Shown in pieces: positions 54,901-63,300 of a DNA stretch of 64,000 nucleotides. How positions within the stretch are numbered: the first letter of the stretch is position 1; each line of letters starts with the position of its first letter. Below the pieces are notes generated by a model. It ran no database searches. It worked only from the letters and a program-made list of their open reading frames with translations, and was not told where the DNA came from. The translations under genes were made by a program, and so were the position numbers. The DNA is from Larimichthys crocea (taxonomy: Eukaryota; Chordata; Actinopteri; Sciaenidae). Location of the stretch: positions 1,183,332 to 1,247,331 of the forward strand of contig NC_040029.1 in NCBI RefSeq assembly GCF_000972845.2, written 5' to 3'.

Positions 54901-56727
54901 CTGCAGTTAAGAAAATGAAGATGACACCTCTGCAGAGATTATGTATTTGACAGTGGGCGTCCTCTTTCCACAATAGTTTTAGAAATGAGGCAACTGCTGC
55001 TATTAAGACAGCTGCTCGTTTAATTATGTTTATATTGTTAAGTGACAACGTGGTTTGCTTGGGGCTGTGTGGGTGGATGAATTCCATCCTTTTTTCTTCC
55101 TCTATGTCTATTTGTTCTCTTCTGATCTTGCATTTATACTGTGTGTCAGTCAGGTGTTTAAGTGGTGTGAAAAACTGGCAAAAAGTTAGTCACAAAAAAA
55201 AAATTCATAACGGCAGCAGCTAAGTATTGGCTTGAAATGTGGTTCAAGCTGACGATCATAGCCAAGTAACAAGAATATATTTTTATTAAATCATGGAAAT
55301 TATCAAGGACTAGAACACAGAAGGACAACAGGTAATGCTGGCATTTACAGCAGAGTGCCTGTGTGCAAGGCCAGAGTGCAAAGTATGGAGCAAATCGCAC
55401 AAACTGAGCTATAGAATACATTTTAGAGGTTCTGCAGCACAGTATGTGTGTAGGATTTCCATGTCCTTTATACATCAAAGAAATGCACAGAGCTCGATCA
55501 CCCACACACACACACACACTTCAGGATTTATATAATAGTTTTGCAGTAAAAGCTAGTGCTTTTCTAACATTTAAGCATGGCCTTACTCCTGGTTGGATAG
55601 TTGATATTTATATTTTGTTAGGTTTTCTTCTTTGGAACAAACTGAATTTCAATAAAATATCACATATTGACTTTAAGAAAGCCAGTCTGAGTTTGGAATC
55701 AGTCAAAAGTGTACACCAGCCTGAGAAAGCATCTTAGTCAGTATAGTATCCTGTGTAAACAGTGGCAAATAATACTTTGTAATATGTCTTTTGAATAATG
55801 CTATAGACCACCTCTGGTAAACAAAAATAATTGCTTTCCTGCCAAAAAAAATAGGATGACATCAAATATACTTTGACCTACAAACAGATCTTTCAGAGAC
55901 CAAATCTACTTTCTTCCATCTGAGGAGCATCTCCGGACTCCAGCCATGACTCTAACTAGGCTGCCCATAAAGCCCCGGACAGACTTCAATATGCCAAGAA
56001 CCCACTCTGATCCCCTCCACACCTCCACCCCTCCACCCCTTTCAATATGCAATGCTGAGCCCAGTGCTGTTTGGAAACCTTTCCTTTTTTTGGGGGGCTT
56101 GTTTTCTTGATGGAAAGTGTCCTTGGGTTATGTGAAAGGTGCTTCAAATTAAATTTACTTGCTCTTCTTATTATTATTTACAAATGGATCCTTTGTACCG
56201 AGCGCAGTCAATTTGATGAACGGTTTGTTCATCATATTGACTGCACTTGAAGCATGGAGCAAAATATAGATTGATTTATTTGACAATAATAAAGCTGATT
56301 ACACGACTACGTTCACCCAGTCGTGATGTACAATTATACTGTGGAGGATAAAAACAAAATAATGCTAAAAGCCTATTCCCGCTGTGGTTCTCGTTAGAAA
56401 GACAAAAGAGGAAGATGACAGAAGATCTGTCCTTCAGGACAAAACAAAAAACAATATCAACAAACAGAAGGCAGAATTATCATCTATTTATTTCTTTACT
56501 GAAGCATAAAACCCTTCTTAGACGACTGCTGCTGTTATGACAATAAGACTGATAGACTGCAATTGTTAAGTAGTGATAGTGCACATATTGCTGCTAATTG
56601 TTCATTGTCTTTATTGGTTTATTTGTCCACTTCTTGTACATTCATCCAAGTGCACATGTCAGTCCTTACAGTCATAGTTGGCCTGTTTCCTGTTACTACA
56701 TAGAACACAGCATACACACAGCAGCAG

Positions 56728-56771
<44 letters not shown>

Positions 56772-57348
56772 AAGCCTGTAAATAAAATGAGCCAATAAAT
56801 GCTTTCATGCTGAGAAACTGTTGCGTTATTTTCTTTTTATGAATCTCCTTTCCTCTGACCATGTTTATTGCTGTGGTTAGTCACTCCTTCACTGATACAG
56901 AAAAAAACAGTGTGCACATAAACTTAATGTCAATGCACACGCACAGAAACTCACCACGTTGATGTCTACATCCGGAGGCTCCACTGATCCACCCACTCTG
57001 AGCTCAATGGACTTCATGTTCCTCAGAGCTATCTGTAATACAAACACATGCTCAGCGTGCATCAAATTCTCTTTTTATTTACTACACACACACACACATA
57101 TAGACGAATCATCACAATGTCAAAATGAAGAGCCCTCGCTCCTCTTCTGTCTCTCTCGCTCACCTCAATTGTGGTGTCAAACTTGATGAGAGACTCAGGG
57201 TTGAAGTGGATCTTGAGCACAGCTTGGCCCCCGCTTGGCACCACCCCCTCAGGTGTACCCACCACCATGCCTGGCAAAGGACAAACATCCATCACCTGCA
57301 GAGTACAAAAACAGAGTGGCCATGTTTCTTGATTGGTGCGTTCAAGTA

Positions 57349-57393
<45 letters not shown>

Positions 57394-60300
57394 CTGGTAG
57401 TAGGCATGATTCTGTCCGGTGTTGTGCAAGACTGCAGTTCTCATAGAAGGCATGTTGAGAGGCACTGATCCAAAAAAAACCTGTTTCTCTGCCAGCTGGA
57501 CAGCGGTGGATCCAACCTGAAGAAGAGAAGCAAAATTCTCTTGACATTATAAATCAATGTTCAGTGATATTCAATCCATAGTATTTTATTCCACATTTGT
57601 CGTGTAACCACACTGCCTCCTGCCTTGTCTAATTCTCGTCTAGTCACAGATGTCCCACAGTCCCCCCAGAGAACAGGTATATATGTATGACTCGGTGAGA
57701 GAGCGATGGCAGTAATGATGACACTGAACAGCAAGTGTGAGTTTTTCCACTGCAGAAAGCATAAAAGTCACAAGCCTTACTTAAAACATAACACTTCTTG
57801 TTGCTGGACTGTGATCTGGTCTACTGAGGCTGCTGTCAGAGCAAAAATCGATACCTGCTTCTTTGATGGATTTGGCCTTGTATGATTGTTGAAAATAGGT
57901 ATTTGATCATTTATTTCATTTCATTTATCATTGACGTTTTGAGATTGTTGGAAATCTTTTCGCTATTAACATTAATTGCGGCTGTCTTGAGCCACCTCAA
58001 GGTGAATTCATGTTGTTGTCACATTGCACGTCCCACAATTTAAGAAGGGGACTTTCAGTAATGTTACAGGAGTGACATAAAGAGTTGTTATGGATGTTCT
58101 GATATCTCAATACTGCTGTGAGAACTCATTAGAATCAGTTGTAGCCTCCATGGATTCAATCTGACCACAGCTAAAAACCTATTACAGCAGGTCTTCAATA
58201 GTACATTTGATACTCAAGTGGTCGAGCTCTGTCTAGTTCTCAAATGTGCACAAACAAACCCAAACAACAGAGTTTTATGTGAGGATTGACACATTGTTTA
58301 TATTTTGGTGAAAATATGAAGGCTCAATGGTTTTCAAGTGTTTTGGAAAACATTACACGATTTCCAATAAAGGTTTCAGGTCTACACTTCTCTCCTTTTT
58401 TCTGATACTATCCATGGTTCTTCTTGTGTTTGACATTTTTCCAAGTTCAATGGTCATTAAAGTGCATAGATATTGATAACACAGCCAGATCTTGACCTAA
58501 AATCACTTGTCTCGCTTAAATTCACTGACTTATTCCAACAAGTAAGAAAAAAAATGCTTGTGTGACTTTATATATCTGTAGTTTTGTGAAAAAAGTAATC
58601 TTCCTTAGTCTGGACCAGACCTTAGCGACGCAGTGAAGACGTTGGGAGTTGCCCTCATGGACACAGAGGTCAAAATCTCCCTCTGAAGGGGCGGAGAAGG
58701 AAGGATGCCACACCACCTCACAGTCCAGTTCACTGAATGGCTCCACTGTACCTGGTGAGTGAGGCGAGTGGTTTGTTGTATCAGTTGTAATTCAATACAT
58801 GAATCTATTCATTTAAATGTCTATCAACAATGAAGCCTCTGAAAGACAAAGTGACGTTCTTCACATTAAGGCTTTGAAAATGGTCACATGGGTACTCACA
58901 CCAGGGGACACTAAAACTGAGCTGTGTTTTTAGCACCTGTAGCTGGTCGAATGGAGAACAGGATGCCATTCTCTGTGACTACTGGTCTCCATGTGAACTC
59001 TGCGGCATGGTTACGCTGGTTTCGAAGGGTAACTGAGCTCCTGTATCCTGACTGGGCAAGCAAAGCAGGAGTGGGGCGTAGCACCAGCAGGATCGTGGAC
59101 AGCTCCAGAGCCAGGGGGACAACATGGGCCTGGACCACTATCTGACCAGGGTGTTGCTGGTTTACAGTGTAGGATATGGGTCTGGAAAGAAGGATGTTAT
59201 ATTGCACTTGAACTACAATACATGATTTTCATGTAACAGAAGTGTGTTGAGCTGCTTCCTCCACCAACCTGTGGAAAGAACCCAGCTTGTTACTTTGGAA
59301 CATCAGGGGAAGGGTGTTGTGGGAGTGCGGTGGCAGGACGTGGGAGAGAGGTGAGGAGCCCTGCAGCTCAGGGCAGTCCACCTCCAGCTGCACCCAGACG
59401 AACACTGACAGATGATTGGTCAGCTCCAGCTTCTGAACACACACCGACTGCACACACACCTCTCCAAAGTCCACAAACAATGGACCTAATGAGGAAAGAG
59501 TGAGGGGTTTTTTTTCATATGAAAACAATTCCTCCACACTTAGGTATTTTTAACAGCATGTTTTGCTGTATTTCACAGTTTGTACCCAAGCTAATATTAG
59601 AAACAGTGACTTTAGCACTTCTAAATTGAATATCTAACCAATGTTGACTTGGTAGAGCTCCTGAGCTGTCAGAGTCCTGTTGCAGTCTGCCACCTCCTGG
59701 CTGGTAGAGGGAACTGTATTCATTACCTCTGAAACCTGGAGAGAACACAAGAGATCGAGAGACAGCTGAAAAAGAAAATGTTCCTCTGATTTTGCATTGA
59801 AATTCGACTCATTCGATCCATTTCAATGTGTTAAAATGTGTGCTTTCTTTGGACCACCTTTGATCTGACCTGATTATTGACCTTCCGGGTGATGGATGTC
59901 ACTTGGCAGCTGCGTTTGGTTGCTGAGCAAGCATAGCTGTCGTTTGGCTTAGTCACTGTGATCTTATTGCTCTCCAGGTCACTGATGTGGAGTGCAGGCG
60001 GAATAAGCCCCTGGGAAGGAACAATCCCAATATCCACATTGTCGTCCACTTTTTCCTGCTGTCTAACAACAAAACACAAACAGTCTAACTTTATTTACTG
60101 TCCAACTGCACAAACAAAAGAAGCTTGGGCTTTTAGGTCCACGGTCAGAATATTAATAAGAAACCCTACCTGTCCTTCGCCTTCTGTAGGCGTGTTTCTC
60201 TGAGCTGTTTGATGAAGTCTGCGTAAACCTGTCGGTGATGCTGTCTCTGCTTCTCCTCTTCCTCAGTCAAAGCATAGTTAGTATCAATATAGCGATAGCG

Positions 60301-63300
60301 GTGCACGCCAGTGAAGATGGTCCTGAGTATGATAAAGACAGGAAGACTTCAGCAACTGTGGAATCTTTAAACTGAGATCATTTTAACGCAACTAAATGAA
60401 ATAAATCTAGAGTCAACGCTTCAAATGATTCAGCTGTTGAATGAAGAGAAAATGTCAATCTGCACTCAGCTGGTTGAAGTGTGTTTTTTGACCTCTACCT
60501 GTACTGTCTGTTTGCAGAGGCAGGCCTGATGCTCGTGGCTCGGTCATTAGGAAAAGCCAGGAACTCCTCCCCTTCAGCAATCTGACTCTTCTCCCTGCGA
60601 TGTACGTGGAGCCGTGTTTTGTTGGCGCAGAGAACAGCAGCGCGTGCCATCCTATGGCAATGAGACAGTTTGCTGGACTGAACATGAGGCCATGATCCGG
60701 TTGGATTGGTTACTGCTGGAGTGATGCCTGTAAAGCAGCAAATGTAGGTAAAAGAATCTTCTCATTTAAGGACAAGTCTGATGATAATATTTTTCTTACT
60801 GTCAAGAAATCCCACGAATAAACCCAAACCAACAATGGATGTATCCTGTTTTGTGTAATTTCTAAGCCTCTTTTTAAATGAAACTACCTTTCTACTGTCT
60901 TTAGAAGAAAGAAAGCCACAGACAGGGTGGACAAATAAAGGCATTGAGAGACAGACACATTGTTGGTTTTGGTCTTTTTGTTGGATTAAATCCTCCGATA
61001 TTCACCAGGATTCAGTTTAGGCACAGGGTGTGTGGTCTCGCTGCAGCAGACAGCAGACAGGTGTAGAGTGATGGTGTGGAAGCTGCAAAGCTGAAGTCCA
61101 GTAACATCTCCATCAGCACTGCCACCCTTCGGAGCGACGTAACCTAACACGTCCAGCTTCTGACACACCTGGAAGCTCCCTTGCTGCCGTGCAGTGAACG
61201 ACAAAACTACATCCTGGAGAAGACAACAGAGAGAATAAGTTCCCATATTCACTGCTCTATATGGATTTCTAAACAAATCAATCAATCATCATCAGCCTTA
61301 CCTGGCATTGCCCAGGGAAGATGGTGCCAGAGGAGGGCTTGGTGGAGAAATGCACTAACTTGCGGAAGCGGAAGTTGACGGGAAGTTTAGGGCAGAGGTT
61401 GTGCAGGACACAAAGCAGGTCCACGCGTTGTCCTGTCACACAGGTGAGGAAATCAAACTGAGAGGAACTGGGCACCAGAGACACAGGCAGCCCAGAGCCC
61501 GTCACCGCCAGCTCCACACTGCTGTTACCTAAGAGACCAAGGAAAACACTGTTTGAATTAAAATATCAGTGTGATCTATCTTTAATTAGCATTTAATCAG
61601 TCAAGAAATAAACTGCTGGCTCAAACAGTAACTGTATTATGCGCTGTTACAGAGTGTGTGTGTTGTACCATTCTGGTGGGTGAAGCCATGCCTGCTTCCT
61701 ACTGACTCAAACAGCAGGAACAGACAGTAGTCTTGCCGGCTGGGAGAATGATCACATCTCTTCTCCTCAGTTACACTGAAAGAGATATTATGTCACTCTA
61801 TAGCAGTGGTCCCCAACCCCCGGGCCGCGGACCGGTACCGGTCCGTGGATCAATCAGTACCGGGCCGCACAAGAATTAATTAGTTATTTCTGTTTTATTT
61901 AATACGGTCATTTCAAAATAAAAAAAACGTTTCAAAATAAAAGACCGCTCGACTGGGACTATAATAAAGGGGGACTTACTACTTCATCCACAGTTGGTAG
62001 GAGAAGAAGAAAATATTACTTAATACTTAATATTTTCTTCTTCTCCTACCAACTGTAGATAGAGTAGTAAGTCCCCCTCTATTATAGTCCCAGTCTAAGT
62101 CGAGCGGTCTTTTATTTTGAAACGTTTTTTTATTTCGAAATGACGTATCTTTATTTTAATGTTAATGCTTAGACCATTGGGCATGACACAGTCTCACACT
62201 CACATACACAGACAATGTACCTCTTGCAGATGGGGCTGAAGCGTACTGTCACAGTGGTTTTGCCATACGGTCCCAGTTGACCCTGTTTAGGGAAACACAT
62301 CAAGACCTGAGAAACGTCTTGGTTGGCTGGACTGCACTTCTTCATTCCCTCCAGTAGGACGGCATCTGTAGTCTTCTGCAGGTATGTTCCCTACACAGCC
62401 AACACAGTCAAAGTCTTGTATCATTTTCAGTTCACAACAACTGGCCTCTAGCTACTTTTCCCGAAGGCATCACTCACCGCCTCTGTCCCAGCAGTAGTTT
62501 CTTGGAGCAGACAGACCCAGTCACATGCCTGGGGTGCATTGTTTTGCAGAACCACATTCTCCACGCAGGATGTCCCAAAGTATACAGGTCCAAACCAAAG
62601 ACAGGACAGTGGAGCCCCCTGGAAAATGACACAGCATCTTTACATGAACACCCTTTAGAGGTATCACAGTTAAGTCATATCTGAATTCCACTTGCACCAG
62701 TGCATCACCTGCAGGTCAAAGACCTCAAGGCGCTGGGTCACCACCTCAGCCCTGATACTGAGAACCACAGTGGTGCGATTCTGCAGTTTCACCCTGAGAC
62801 AAAAAGAGGGTGAAGTTCAGGTAGAGAGGTTACTCAAGGCCTAATTTCACATTGGACTGTAAATGTTCCAGTATAAAATGAAGCAATGATTCAACCAATA
62901 CACTTCTTCTCTGGTTTCTTTCAAAATCTTAAAACCTTAAATATGTGACTTAGCATTTAGCCTCTAAATCCTGCGTGTGAAGCCTTTCTTACAGAGCCTT
63001 CTCATCAATCCGCCTGGGCCTGTCTGTAAGCAGTTCCACTTTGAGCCACTGGGTGGCGCCAGCTGCTATGACTCCGCTGCAGGGCGAGAGTCTGACTACA
63101 GGGTCTCCTTTGTACTGCACATGGAACACACCTTCAATGCACACAAACACAGACACATGCATATTATCATAGAGCCATTTTACCAAATGCTCACTAATGT
63201 GTATATTATATATATTAATATTTCTTTCTCATGCATGTCAACCATGCATTTGCTGCCAGATGTAATGTATTGATAAGAAAATGACATAAGGAGAGTTAAA

